A stretch of 40,005 bases of DNA from UBA11475 sp045593005 (GTDB lineage Bacteria > Bacillota > Clostridia > Christensenellales > Borkfalkiaceae): assembly GCA_045593005.1 (NCBI GenBank), contig JAZNVV010000066.1, positions 1 through 40,005 of the forward strand. Reading direction: 5' to 3'. The notes beneath the pieces were generated by a model, which did not search any database, was not told the DNA's origin, and saw nothing but the letters and a program-made list of their open reading frames with translations. Shown here piece after piece: positions 17,097 to 25,710 of the stretch; positions within the stretch are counted from its first letter, which is position 1, and each line of letters starts with the position of its first letter. A program made the translations under genes and the position numbers.

Positions 17097-18281
17097 ATGA
17101 GTAAGATTTTTGATTATTTTAATTGGCGAGGCGATTTATCGCAAACGGCTTGTCCGTTTTCAGAAGTTGATATAGCCTGCTTTACACAACTTGTTTATCT
17201 TGATTTTAACGAATTATTACTTGACGAGAACAGTTCGCTAACCATAAGTCAACTTTACAAAAAATACGAGTCGCTTAACGTTATCGAAAAGAACGTCGGG
17301 TTAATAATTTCAAACAAGGCAAAATATATGTTTAGGGAAATGGCAAGGTTGCCAAGGTATAGAAACCTTGTCGTTTCTGATTTTGTGTGTGAAAAATGTC
17401 ACGAAAAAACGAAACAGTTCAGGGCGTTTTCAATTAAACTTAATCATAAGGAAAAGTTAGTAATATTTTCTGGTACGGACGACTCCATTGTCGGGTGGGA
17501 AGAGAATTTTTCAATGACTTACGTTGACTCAACGTCGTCTGCAAAAAGAAGTGTAAGTTATCTAAAACAAGTTGCTAATTCAGTTGATAAAATTATAATT
17601 GCAGGACACTCAAAAGGTGGATACTTGGCAATGTATTCGCTACTGTATTCAGTAAAAGAAGTGTCTGATAAAATTCAATCGGTTTACGCGTTTGATAGTC
17701 CTGGTTTTACAGAAACACTTTCTTTTAAAAAACAGGAAAAATGCTCTTATAAAATTTATGAATATGCACCAGAAAATTCTGTGTTTGGTCGTATTTTCAA
17801 CCACTACGGTAGTATGAAAGTTGTCCAAAGTAGTTTTAAGGGTATGTTCCAACACGATATTTTTAGTTGGGACATTAAGGCAAACAAGTTTGTTTTAGCA
17901 GATGCTTTTAGCAAAATAAGTGATGCCGTTGATAATAAAATAAAAAGCATTTTATCAAATATGTCTATCGACGACAAAAAAAGGCTTGCAAAACTAACGT
18001 TTGAAGTATTATATTCTACGGGGGCTAAAACGCTAACCGATTTATCGCTTAAAAAGTTAGAACTTATTAAGTGCTATCTTCGAATGAATAATGATGATAA
18101 AAAATTCTTAAAGAGTATACTTGTTTGGGATTTTTTCCGTGATAAAAACGTTCGAGCGCTTTTTATGATGGATATGTCGGATAAGGAAGTTCAGGCAGTT
18201 TTAAAGAACAGTAAAAAGTATGCAATAATAGAAGTACAAACGAAAAAAAGGAATAACACAAAAAATTCTAAAAGGCCCTAA
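17097..18281 (+). CDS. Mbeg1/DUF2974-like alpha/beta hydrolase
   Basis: A 394-residue lipase-like protein of the DUF2974 (Mbeg1-like) group, whose substrates are unknown. The N terminus (IFDYFNWRGDLS, then QLVYLDF) matches the family opening. The nucleophile elbow is AGHSKGGYLA with S172. D200 (FDSPGF) and H253 (FQHDIFSWDI) are good candidates for the other triad members. No signal peptide or membrane segment is seen, so it is probably cytoplasmic. It starts 8 bases after ftsY with no recognisable ribosome site (only TTAAAAAA precedes the ATG), so translation is likely coupled to ftsY. Its last codons and stop form part of the terminator stem. Confidence 0.8.
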   Translation: MSKIFDYFNWRGDLSQTACPFSEVDIACFTQLVYLDFNELLLDENSSLTISQLYKKYESLNVIEKNVGLIISNKAKYMFREMARLPRYRNLVVSDFVCEKCHEKTKQFRAFSIKLNHKEKLVIFSGTDDSIVGWEENFSMTYVDSTSSAKRSVSYLKQVANSVDKIIIAGHSKGGYLAMYSLLYSVKEVSDKIQSVYAFDSPGFTETLSFKKQEKCSYKIYEYAPENSVFGRIFNHYGSMKVVQSSFKGMFQHDIFSWDIKANKFVLADAFSKISDAVDNKIKSILSNMSIDDKKRLAKLTFEVLYSTGAKTLTDLSLKKLELIKCYLRMNNDDKKFLKSILVWDFFRDKNVRALFMMDMSDKEVQAVLKNSKKYAIIEVQTKKRNNTKNSKRP

Positions 18282-18294
18282 TAGGGCTTTTTTT
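18271..18294 (+). terminator. Terminator overlapping the end of the DUF2974 gene
   Basis: GCCCT (18275-18279) pairs with AGGGC (18283-18287). The stem is extended by a G-U and several A-U pairs, and a T-run follows. The TAA stop (18279-18281) lies at the top of the stem and in the loop. Confidence 0.88.
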
Positions 18295-18348
18295 AACAAA
18301 AAAATTGTATTTTTCATATTTATAAAACGTCGTAAAAAGGAGGCGTCT

Positions 18349-19692
18349 ATGGGTATGTATTTTGGGACTGACGGTATACGTGGTAAGGCTGGGGAAGTTT
18401 TAACTTCAGACATTGCGTATAGGTTGGGTAAAATTTTAGGATGGAAAAAAAAGAAGGACAACGGTAGTACGAAACCTGTACGTGTTGTTATAGGAAAGGA
18501 TACTAGAAAGTCCTCATATATGCTAGAATATTCGCTTGTAGCAGGGTTAACGTCTACGGGCGCAGATGCATATTTAATGCACGTTACAACCACTCCGTCT
18601 GTAGCATACGTCACTAAAACCGAAGGTTTTGATTACGGTATTATGATTTCTGCAAGTCATAACCCTTATTATGATAACGGCATAAAGGTTTTTTCAAACA
18701 GAGGTGAAAAGTTAAACGATACGCTTATAGATGAGGTTGAAAAATATTTAAAAAATGACGTAGCAATTCCTTTTGCAACGGAACTTTCTATCGGAAGGGC
18801 GATTGATTATACGTTTGGTAGAAATAAATATTGTGGTTTTTTAACGTCTATTGTCAAGGAAAAACTGACTGGTCTAAAAGTTGTTCTTGACGTTGCTAAC
18901 GGCAGTACGTATAAGATAGCAAAAAGTGTTTACGAATTGTTAGGTGCTGAAGTAAGTGTAATTGCGTGCGAGCCAAACGGAGTAAATATAAATAAAAATT
19001 GTGGTTCAACAAATATAAAAAACCTTCAGCGTGAAGTTGTTAAACAAGGCGCTGACGTCGGTTTTGCATTTGACGGGGACGGGGATAGGTGTATTGCTGT
19101 CGGCAAAAATGGAGAGGTTTACGATGGCGACGCTATAACCTACTTGATAGCAAAAAATTTGCACAGTCGTGGCGAATTAACTAATAAAACGGTTGCCGTT
19201 ACGGTTATGAGTAATCTCGGTCTTATAAATGCCTTAAAAAATGAGGGGATTTTATGTGAAATTACTTCAGTTGGAGATCGTTTTGTTTATGAAAAAATGA
19301 AAGAAAAAAACTTATCGCTTGGTGGTGAAAATTCAGGCCACGTGATAATTTCAAAATACTTAAATACTGGTGATGGAATATTGACTTCGTTATGTGTTTG
19401 TGATGCGATTTTAAGTAACGGAGAATTAGGAAAGCAGTTAAAAGGACTGAAGTTATATCCACAAATAACAGAAAGCGTGCCAGTAAAGGACAATAAAAAA
19501 ATCGTAAATATGGATGCCGTTAAAAAAGCCGTTTTGCAAGCTGAAATTATTGTCAACGACGGTAGAATGCTTGTACGTGCGTCAGGGACGGAGCCTGTAA
19601 TAAGGATAACGGCAGAGGCTAAAACAATGGAGGAGTGTGAACTTGCCGTTTCGGTGGTAAAAAAAGCGATAACGTCGGTAAATAACGCCTAA
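18349..19692 (+). CDS. glmM: Phosphoglucosamine mutase
   Basis: A 447-residue enzyme that interconverts glucosamine-6-phosphate and glucosamine-1-phosphate on the route to UDP-GlcNAc, hence peptidoglycan. The phosphoserine loop is ISASHNPYYDNG, with S103 as the phosphorylated residue. The Mg-binding loop is DGDGDRCIAV (about 242), the sugar-binding loop is GGENSGH and the phosphate-binding loop is VRASGTEPVIRI near the C terminus. The opening YFGTDGIRG is typical of GlmM rather than PgcA or ManB. Ribosome site AAAGGAGG precedes the first of two near ATGs. It is not beside cdaA/ybbR, its usual Firmicute neighbours. No clear promoter was seen in 18295-18348. Confidence 0.95.
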   Translation: MGMYFGTDGIRGKAGEVLTSDIAYRLGKILGWKKKKDNGSTKPVRVVIGKDTRKSSYMLEYSLVAGLTSTGADAYLMHVTTTPSVAYVTKTEGFDYGIMISASHNPYYDNGIKVFSNRGEKLNDTLIDEVEKYLKNDVAIPFATELSIGRAIDYTFGRNKYCGFLTSIVKEKLTGLKVVLDVANGSTYKIAKSVYELLGAEVSVIACEPNGVNINKNCGSTNIKNLQREVVKQGADVGFAFDGDGDRCIAVGKNGEVYDGDAITYLIAKNLHSRGELTNKTVAVTVMSNLGLINALKNEGILCEITSVGDRFVYEKMKEKNLSLGGENSGHVIISKYLNTGDGILTSLCVCDAILSNGELGKQLKGLKLYPQITESVPVKDNKKIVNMDAVKKAVLQAEIIVNDGRMLVRASGTEPVIRITAEAKTMEECELAVSVVKKAITSVNNA

Positions 19693-19702
19693 TTATAAAC
19701 GA

Positions 19703-19731
19703 TTGACAAACGTCGAATAATTATATATAAT
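19703..19731 (+). promoter_or_regulatory. Promoter of the second ABC importer
   Basis: Consensus TTGACA (19703-19708), a 17-base spacer and TATAAT (19726-19731). The start site should be near 19738, giving a leader of about 129 bases. Confidence 0.9.
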
Positions 19732-19737
19732 AAAGGT

Positions 19738-19866
19738 AACAAAATACCTAAACAAAAAGGTGCGCCTGATTGCGAAGGGATAAATCTAATGTATAAAGTT
19801 ACGTAGTAGTGTTTTTATACGCCAAATTTTTCCTTTGCGTTCATTAAGGCGCAAAGGAGTTTTTTT
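19738..19866 (+). promoter_or_regulatory. Candidate riboswitch/attenuator leader of the second ABC importer
   Basis: The leader ends in a hairpin, CCTTTGCG (19832-19839) with CGCAAAGG (19850-19857), followed by seven T residues that run up to the ATG. The ribosome site AAAGGAG (19853-19859) lies inside its 3' arm, so the hairpin could both terminate and hide the start. An alternative fold undoes it: GCGCC (19762-19766) pairs with GGCGC (19848-19852), and TGCGAAGG (19771-19778) pairs with CCTTTGCG with two G-U pairs. This encloses a third hairpin, GTATAAA (19791-19797) with TTTATAC (19814-19820). Known families (TPP, purine, guanidine-I, preQ1, SAM) were considered and their core motifs not found. 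The switch shape is seen; the ligand is unknown. Confidence 0.65.
19832..19866 (+). terminator. Terminator-shaped hairpin that contains the ribosome site
   Basis: An 8-bp perfect stem, extendable by a T-A and a T-G pair, with a 10-base loop and seven T residues (19860-19866). Its 3' arm includes AAAGGAG, and the start codon follows at once. Confidence 0.75.
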
Positions 19867-20892
19867 ATGAAGAAAATTGTTAATATTTTGTTGACGTTAC
19901 TTTTTAGTTTAACGTTGCTTTTTTCGGGTTGTTTTGGGGATAAAAACGACGGTACTGCGTTGACTGTATATTGTCCTGACGGAGCGCCAGCGCTATCGGT
20001 TGCTAAAATTTTAGCAGATGAAAGGGAAGATTTTGACGTAAACGTCGTTGTTGCAAATACGATAAATACTTACGTTACTGGAGAAAATCCTACTGCAGAC
20101 ATATGTATAATGCCGGTAAATGCGTCGGTTAAACTTCTTGGCAACGGTAATACGTATAAAATGCTTGGCGTAGTTACGCACGGAAACTTATTTTTATTAA
20201 AAAAGGGCAACGCGCCTGACGTAACTCCTGATAATATTGATGAAGTTTTAATCGGTAAAAAGGTTGGCGTGATAAATTTAGCAAACGTACCTGGTCTTAC
20301 CTTTAAGGCTATCTTAAAAGATAGGGACATACAATTTTCAACGATTACAGAAGAAAACGGTGACGTTCAAGCCGACAAGGTTAATTTAGTTGGACTAACC
20401 GATGGCACGCAAGTTATTCCTAATAGTCAATGCGATTATTTTGTAGTTCCAGAGCCTGCATTAAGTACTAAAATCAAAGCGACTGCTAATCACCCAACTT
20501 CGCCACTAAAACTTGCTGGTAGTCTTCAAGATTTATACGGAACTTCAAACGGTTATCCACAAGCAGTAGTCGTTGCGAAAAAATCAGTCATTGAAAATCA
20601 GCCTGAAAAAATAGACGATTTTATTCAGGCGTTAAACGATAACGCAAGCTGGATAAAAACTGCGCCAGCTGAAACTATTGTAAACGCCGTTATTAGTGGG
20701 TTCTTAAAAGAGGGCACGGCGCCAACTTTTACGGCGAACAACCTTAATTCAACCGTTATAGAAAACTGCGCGATTTCTTTCGTGCCTGCAAGTCAAAGCA
20801 AAACGGAAGTGTTAGAATATATGCAAAAAATAAACGGTATTTCAAACAATGCGTTTACAGCGCCGTCCGACAACTTTTTTTACCAAGGATAA
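19867..20892 (+). CDS. ABC transporter substrate-binding lipoprotein
   Basis: A 341-residue lipoprotein and ligand-capturing subunit of the second importer. The signal peptide ends in LLFSGC, with C22 as the lipidated residue. The mature protein begins ALTVYCPDGAPALSVAKIL, a form common in clostridial NitT/TauT-type binding proteins; ADICIMPVNASVKLL and LIGKKVGVINLANVPG follow the two-lobe pattern. It shares no obvious close similarity with the binding protein at 3992-4978. The ligand is unknown, and its leader suggests control by a small molecule or other signal. The permease gene begins 3 bases after the stop. Confidence 0.85.
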   Translation: MKKIVNILLTLLFSLTLLFSGCFGDKNDGTALTVYCPDGAPALSVAKILADEREDFDVNVVVANTINTYVTGENPTADICIMPVNASVKLLGNGNTYKMLGVVTHGNLFLLKKGNAPDVTPDNIDEVLIGKKVGVINLANVPGLTFKAILKDRDIQFSTITEENGDVQADKVNLVGLTDGTQVIPNSQCDYFVVPEPALSTKIKATANHPTSPLKLAGSLQDLYGTSNGYPQAVVVAKKSVIENQPEKIDDFIQALNDNASWIKTAPAETIVNAVISGFLKEGTAPTFTANNLNSTVIENCAISFVPASQSKTEVLEYMQKINGISNNAFTAPSDNFFYQG

Positions 20893-20895
20893 AAT

Positions 20896-21669
20896 ATGAA
20901 AAAATTTCTTAAAGCGCACGGGGTAGACTTACTGCTTTCTTTTGGAGCGATAATCTTTATGTGGCTTGTATGGATACTATCTGCGCTAATTGTTAAAAAT
21001 GAATACGTTATACCGACGTTTTCTTCGGCAATGAAAGAGGTATTTACGCTGTTTGGCGAAAAATTCTTTTGGCAGTCCTTTTTCAATACACTTTATAGGA
21101 CGTTAATTGCCGTTGTTATATCGTTTGTAACGGGTGGATTTTTGGCTGTTTTAGGTTACGTTTTTAAGCCTGTTGCAAAGTTTTTAAAAACAATAATTGC
21201 TTTTATTAGAACGTTGCCTACAATGGCAGTAATACTTTTAATATTAATTTGGACAACGCCTAATATAGCGCCTATTATTGTAGCCATTTTGGTGCTATTT
21301 CCTATGATTTACACGCAGTTTTTTACTGCTCTTAATGGCATTGACGACGGCTTAATAAACGCTATAAAAGTATTCAAAATTTCTAAAAAAGACATCTTTT
21401 TTAAGATTTATATTCCACAAGTAGCGCCTGATGTTTTAACGCATCTTGGTGCAAACTTTTCGTTCGGTATAAAGTTAATTGTTTCAGCAGAAGTAATGGC
21501 TTTTACTTTTAAGGGACTTGGTGGAATGTTGCAATTAGCAAACGTTTACGTAAATACGGCGCGTTTATCGGCACTAACTATTGTAACCGTTTTAACAGGC
21601 ATAATTATCGAGATTGCGTTTTACTTAATTTTCAAAAATGCTTTTAAGTGGAAAAGGGAGGAAGTTTAA
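20896..21669 (+). CDS. ABC transporter permease, NitT/TauT type
   Basis: A 257-residue membrane permease with about six hydrophobic segments (for example 10-32, 63-85, 93-115, 118-140, 190-215 and 225-247). The cytoplasmic coupling loop is seen as INAIKVFKISKKDIFFKIYIPQ, matching the EAA pattern with Pro at its end. It partners the binding lipoprotein upstream and the ATPase downstream. The C-terminal end overlaps the ribosome site of the ATPase gene. Confidence 0.88.
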   Translation: MKKFLKAHGVDLLLSFGAIIFMWLVWILSALIVKNEYVIPTFSSAMKEVFTLFGEKFFWQSFFNTLYRTLIAVVISFVTGGFLAVLGYVFKPVAKFLKTIIAFIRTLPTMAVILLILIWTTPNIAPIIVAILVLFPMIYTQFFTALNGIDDGLINAIKVFKISKKDIFFKIYIPQVAPDVLTHLGANFSFGIKLIVSAEVMAFTFKGLGGMLQLANVYVNTARLSALTIVTVLTGIIIEIAFYLIFKNAFKWKREEV

Positions 21670-21671
21670 TT

Positions 21672-22334
21672 ATGATTGAAATTAAAAACTTTTCCAAAAA
21701 GTATGGCGACAACGTTGTGTTTGATAACTTTAACTTGCAAATAAAAAAAGGCACGGTAACTTGTATTTTAGGCGAAAGTGGTTCGGGCAAAACTACACTT
21801 TTAAACGCAATAGCGTCATTGACAAAATTTGAGGGGCATATAGATAAAGTTAAGTGTTCATACGTGTTCCAAAAACCTAATTTATTTGACAATTTAACGG
21901 TGCTAAATAATTTACGTTTGGTCAATAATGACGATACCGTTATAGCCGATATTGTGCAAAAATTAAAAATTTTAGACAAAATAAACGCCTATCCAAAACA
22001 CCTTTCTGGTGGGCAGGTGCAAAGAGTTTCACTTGCTAGGGGGCTAATATATAATAGCGACGTTTTGCTTTTAGACGAGCCGTTTGCGTCGCTTGACTTA
22101 AAGACTAAAATTTCCCTTATTAAAGACGTTAAAAAAATCTTTAAGCAAAAGAACGCGACGGCTATATACGTAACGCACGATATTGATGAGGCAGTTTATA
22201 TTGCTGACAGAATAATTGTGCTTAAAAACGGCAGGATTGAAGGCGACGTGCAAGAGCTTATTAATGATGGTGAAACAATTTACGGACAAAACGACAAAAT
22301 GCGAAAGATTTTATTAGATATTTTGACAAAATAA
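21672..22334 (+). CDS. ABC transporter ATP-binding protein, NitT/TauT type
   Basis: A compact 220-residue ATPase. Walker A is GESGSGKTT, the Q-loop is VFQKPNLF, the signature is LSGGQVQR, Walker B is VLLLDEPF, and the D-loop (ASLD) and switch His (VTHD) are present. An in-frame ATG lies at 21648, but GGGAGG (21655-21660) points to the ATG at 21672, which starts the usual MIEIKNFSKKYG opening. It begins 2 bases after the permease stop. It lacks the C-terminal extension of longer SsuB/TauB-type ATPases. Confidence 0.92.
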   Translation: MIEIKNFSKKYGDNVVFDNFNLQIKKGTVTCILGESGSGKTTLLNAIASLTKFEGHIDKVKCSYVFQKPNLFDNLTVLNNLRLVNNDDTVIADIVQKLKILDKINAYPKHLSGGQVQRVSLARGLIYNSDVLLLDEPFASLDLKTKISLIKDVKKIFKQKNATAIYVTHDIDEAVYIADRIIVLKNGRIEGDVQELINDGETIYGQNDKMRKILLDILTK

Positions 22335-22340
22335 TAAATA

Positions 22341-22368
22341 TAACTCCCGAAAGGGAGTTTTATTTTTT
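22341..22368 (+). terminator. Terminator of the second ABC operon
   Basis: AACTCCC (22342-22348) pairs with GGGAGTT (22353-22359) around a stable GAAA tetraloop. TTTATTTTTT follows. Confidence 0.9.
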
Positions 22369-22438
22369 AAATTTTATTTTTTGCGACGAATTGTCGAATA
22401 AAAAACCTGTTTAAAAATAAAAAAATTTAGTAAAGTTA

Positions 22439-22467
22439 TTGTAAAATATAATTATATTTGATATAAT
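22439..22467 (+). promoter_or_regulatory. ftsK operon promoter
   Basis: TTGTAA (22439-22444), a 17-base spacer and TATAAT (22462-22467), with an extended -10 (TGATATAAT). Confidence 0.75.
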
Positions 22468-22516
22468 TATTATGTTATTTAAAAATTCGCTTTGCGATTA
22501 AACAGGATGGTCAGAT

Positions 22517-25500
22517 TTGGATAACTCTGTAAACGAAAACAACACGAAAAAAGAACCTAGTATTTTTACTAAAGAAACTTTTGGTATGTTAATGGTGCTA
22601 ATTTCAGCACTTTGTTTTATATGCCTTGTAACAAGGGGCGCAATTTTCTCTTTTATAGGGGAAGGCGTCAATTCCTTTTTATTTGGCGTTTTTGGGTTAT
22701 TTGCACTTATTGAATGTATTATGTGTATGTATTTTGGCGTTACGATGGTTATCGGCAAAAGCATAAACGTTTCAAAAAAGGTATCAACAATAGCATCACT
22801 CGGGCTTGTTGCCATAATACTATTAGTACACGGCGCAACGACTGCGTCAATAGCAGGACACGGCTACGGAAAGTATTTGGGCGAATGTTATCGTATGGCA
22901 AGTGGTGGAATTCGTGGTGCGTCTGGTGGTGGTTTAGTCATAGGCGTTATCGCCTATCCGTTGATGAAGCTTTTTACACCGATAGGATTTTATATAATCA
23001 CTTCGGTCGCAATTATAGGCGACGTGCTGTGGCTTGTAAAAATTATTAAAGACAAAAACGCAACTAATACTGTAGTTCAAAGACAAACCATTGAAACACC
23101 TGTTAGTGAAAATATTACTTCGCAACCCGTTGCAGATGAAAGAGAGCCTGTTACTAACGATATATTTGCAGGGACGGGGTTAGGGCTTAATCAAAACGTT
23201 CCAAAAAGAAATAACCTTAACATTGCCAACGGCGCTATGTTTAGCACGCTTGGAAAAAGAGAGCAATCTACTGAGGTTAAACTTAACGTTTCAGAAAAAG
23301 GTTTAAACGTTGCAAGTCAAATTAACGCACAAAAATTTACGCCTATGGATATGCCGTCGGCTACGGCAGATATGCGCAGTAAAATTGAGTATATTAAAAC
23401 ACCTCAACCACTCGACGTTGAAAGAACTTTAAGGGGTTATACTCCTGCATCAAAAGTGGACGTTTCTGAAATTCCTACAGCATCAATTTCAAAGGAAATT
23501 AAAAGGGAAGATTTAAGTAGCGATTACACTAATAGTTATGACGTTAGCAAGAGAACTATATTCAACGACTTTTCGGACGCTGTTGTAAGCACGGGTAACG
23601 ACTTTGATTTTGATGATTTTTCTGAAAAGGAAAAAGAAACTACAAATCCACTACACGTTGAAAGACCTGTAAATCCACTTTATTCGACGGTGATTAAGCC
23701 TAAAATAGAAAGCGATAATGAAAATTCGCCTGTTATTGAAAAACCTATCGAACAAAAGATGGACGAATTTTTTGAAACGGAAGACAATCAAAACGACGTT
23801 CAATATAATTTTGAGGGAGAAAACGCTCCAGATGTTATAGACGCTGACAAATCTGGCGAAATTATTGAAAAAAATGAGCCGTCCACCGTTTTTGAAAGAG
23901 AGCCGATTATAGAAGATACGTCTTTGCCGATTGAAAACGAAAAATCGGTTGAAGATTTGTTTAAGGAAGTTTACGGAGAGCCTGAAACCTTTGTTGAAAC
24001 AATTCCTGAAGAAAAACCAAAGAGAGAATATGCTCCACGTGATAGGGCTGAAAAAAGCCGTGTAATAGATTACGTTGGCAATATAAATCGCCCAAAAAGC
24101 CCACTTTTAGTAAATAAAACTACTGTGGAAGATACAAAAGAAAAGGTTGAAGAAAAACCGAAGGAAGTAGAGCCTATTAATAGACCGTACTTTACGCCAC
24201 CGTTAACTTATCTTGTAGACCATAGTATAGGCGTTAAGGCTGCTGAAGAAGACCACCCTGGCAACCTTGTTAAAATAGAACAAACGTTGAGTGCTTTAGG
24301 CATACCTGCAACGGGTGTATCATTTGTGCAAGGTCCGTCTATCACAAGGTATGAACTTTCCGTTCCTACTGGAATTCCACTTAGCCGTGTTTTAAGATAC
24401 GATAGAGATTTGACAGGTGCTCTTGAATCGACTGACGGTGTGAGAATTTTAGCACCTATCCCAGGCAAAAACCTTATCGGCATAGAAGCTGCTAATAAAA
24501 TTAGAGTTCCCGTTTCGTTAAGGGAAATTTTAGAAAAAACGCAAAATAAAGAACGCAAAAAATCTTCGCTTATGTTTGCTGTAGGCAAGAGCCTTATCGG
24601 TGAAGCGATTGAAGATAACCTTGCAAAAGGGCCACATTACCTTGTAGCAGGCGCAACGGGCTCGGGAAAGAGCGTGTTCTTAAACACTATGCTTATAAGC
24701 CTTATTATGCGTTATTCGCCTGAAGAATTAAAATTTATACTTGTCGATCCTAAAACGGTTGAATTTAGGTCGTATGAACATTTGCCACACCTTGTTACGG
24801 ACGAAATTATTTCCGACCCTACGAAAGTTTTAGCAGTTCTTGACTGGGCTTACGAAGAAATGGAAAGAAGGTATAAAGTATTCCACGATTGTGGCAAAGC
24901 AGTCGTTGATATAAACGGATATAATGAATTTGTTGCAAGCGATACCGTTCAAAAGATGGCGCGTATTGTTATCGTTATCGACGAACTTGCCGACCTTATG
25001 CAATTTTGCAAGCGTGACCTTGAAAGGAAAATTTCTGCTTTGGCGGCAAAAGCAAGGTCTGCTGGTATTCATTTAGTTCTAGCTACCCAGCGTCCGTCGG
25101 TAGACGTTATTACGGGCGTTATTAAAGCAAACTTGCCGTCGCGTGTAGCATTTAAGGTTATGGGACAACCTGACTCTATGACCATTTTAGGTGAAAGTGG
25201 CGCTGAAAAACTTTTAGGCAACGGAGATATGCTTTATAAAAACTCTGGTATGCCAAACTACGAAAGATATCAAGGCGCGTTCATCACGGCAAAGGAAACA
25301 AACGAAATCGTAGATTATATTATTAAAAATAATAAGGCATACTTTAACGACGAGCTTGCTAAATATTTAGAAGATGCCGTTAACCCACCTGTGCCTGAAA
25401 AGAGCGCAGTAAACGGAACGGGTATCGGTAGTGAGGCTGACGATAGTTTATTCGTACAAGCGCTTGCCTACGTTATTGAAGTTGGTGGTGCGTCGATTTC

Positions 25501-25660
25501 GTCGTTACAAAGACGCTTTAGGATAGGTTTTTCAAAAGCAGGCAACTATATTGATAGGATGGCTGAACTTGGCTATATTTCAGGAAATGAAGGCTCTAAA
25601 GCAAGGAGAGTTCTCATTACCAAAGAAGAATTTGACGAACGTTATGGTTCTGAATATTAA
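22517..25660 (+). CDS. ftsK: DNA translocase FtsK/SpoIIIE
   Basis: A 1047-residue septal ATPase that pumps chromosomal DNA across the closing division septum. Four hydrophobic segments lie in the first 160 residues. A long, low-complexity acidic linker spans about 185-565. The motor has Walker A GATGSGKSVF (from about 712), FILVDPKTVEFRSYEHLPHL, Walker B IVIVIDELADLM (about 816) and LATQRPSVDVITG. The C-terminal gamma winged helix (about 975-1045) recognises KOPS/SRS sequences. Both FtsK and SpoIIIE fit; no sporulation gene is nearby to decide. The start is TTG at 22517: the frame has a stop at 22499 and no ATG or GTG between, and AGGA lies 9 bases upstream. rimO follows after 50 bases. Confidence 0.94.
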   Translation: MDNSVNENNTKKEPSIFTKETFGMLMVLISALCFICLVTRGAIFSFIGEGVNSFLFGVFGLFALIECIMCMYFGVTMVIGKSINVSKKVSTIASLGLVAIILLVHGATTASIAGHGYGKYLGECYRMASGGIRGASGGGLVIGVIAYPLMKLFTPIGFYIITSVAIIGDVLWLVKIIKDKNATNTVVQRQTIETPVSENITSQPVADEREPVTNDIFAGTGLGLNQNVPKRNNLNIANGAMFSTLGKREQSTEVKLNVSEKGLNVASQINAQKFTPMDMPSATADMRSKIEYIKTPQPLDVERTLRGYTPASKVDVSEIPTASISKEIKREDLSSDYTNSYDVSKRTIFNDFSDAVVSTGNDFDFDDFSEKEKETTNPLHVERPVNPLYSTVIKPKIESDNENSPVIEKPIEQKMDEFFETEDNQNDVQYNFEGENAPDVIDADKSGEIIEKNEPSTVFEREPIIEDTSLPIENEKSVEDLFKEVYGEPETFVETIPEEKPKREYAPRDRAEKSRVIDYVGNINRPKSPLLVNKTTVEDTKEKVEEKPKEVEPINRPYFTPPLTYLVDHSIGVKAAEEDHPGNLVKIEQTLSALGIPATGVSFVQGPSITRYELSVPTGIPLSRVLRYDRDLTGALESTDGVRILAPIPGKNLIGIEAANKIRVPVSLREILEKTQNKERKKSSLMFAVGKSLIGEAIEDNLAKGPHYLVAGATGSGKSVFLNTMLISLIMRYSPEELKFILVDPKTVEFRSYEHLPHLVTDEIISDPTKVLAVLDWAYEEMERRYKVFHDCGKAVVDINGYNEFVASDTVQKMARIVIVIDELADLMQFCKRDLERKISALAAKARSAGIHLVLATQRPSVDVITGVIKANLPSRVAFKVMGQPDSMTILGESGAEKLLGNGDMLYKNSGMPNYERYQGAFITAKETNEIVDYIIKNNKAYFNDELAKYLEDAVNPPVPEKSAVNGTGIGSEADDSLFVQALAYVIEVGGASISSLQRRFRIGFSKAGNYIDRMAELGYISGNEGSKARRVLITKEEFDERYGSEY

Positions 25661-25710
25661 GACGTACTAAAATTGAACGGATAATGACTGTTTGATTTTT
25701 TGGAGAATAT

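Noticed and set aside
19738..19830. TPP riboswitch in the leader of the second ABC importer
   Set aside because: CCTGAT, TAATG and CGTAG fragments recall the TPP core, but the CTGAGA element and the paired arms with correct spacing are missing.
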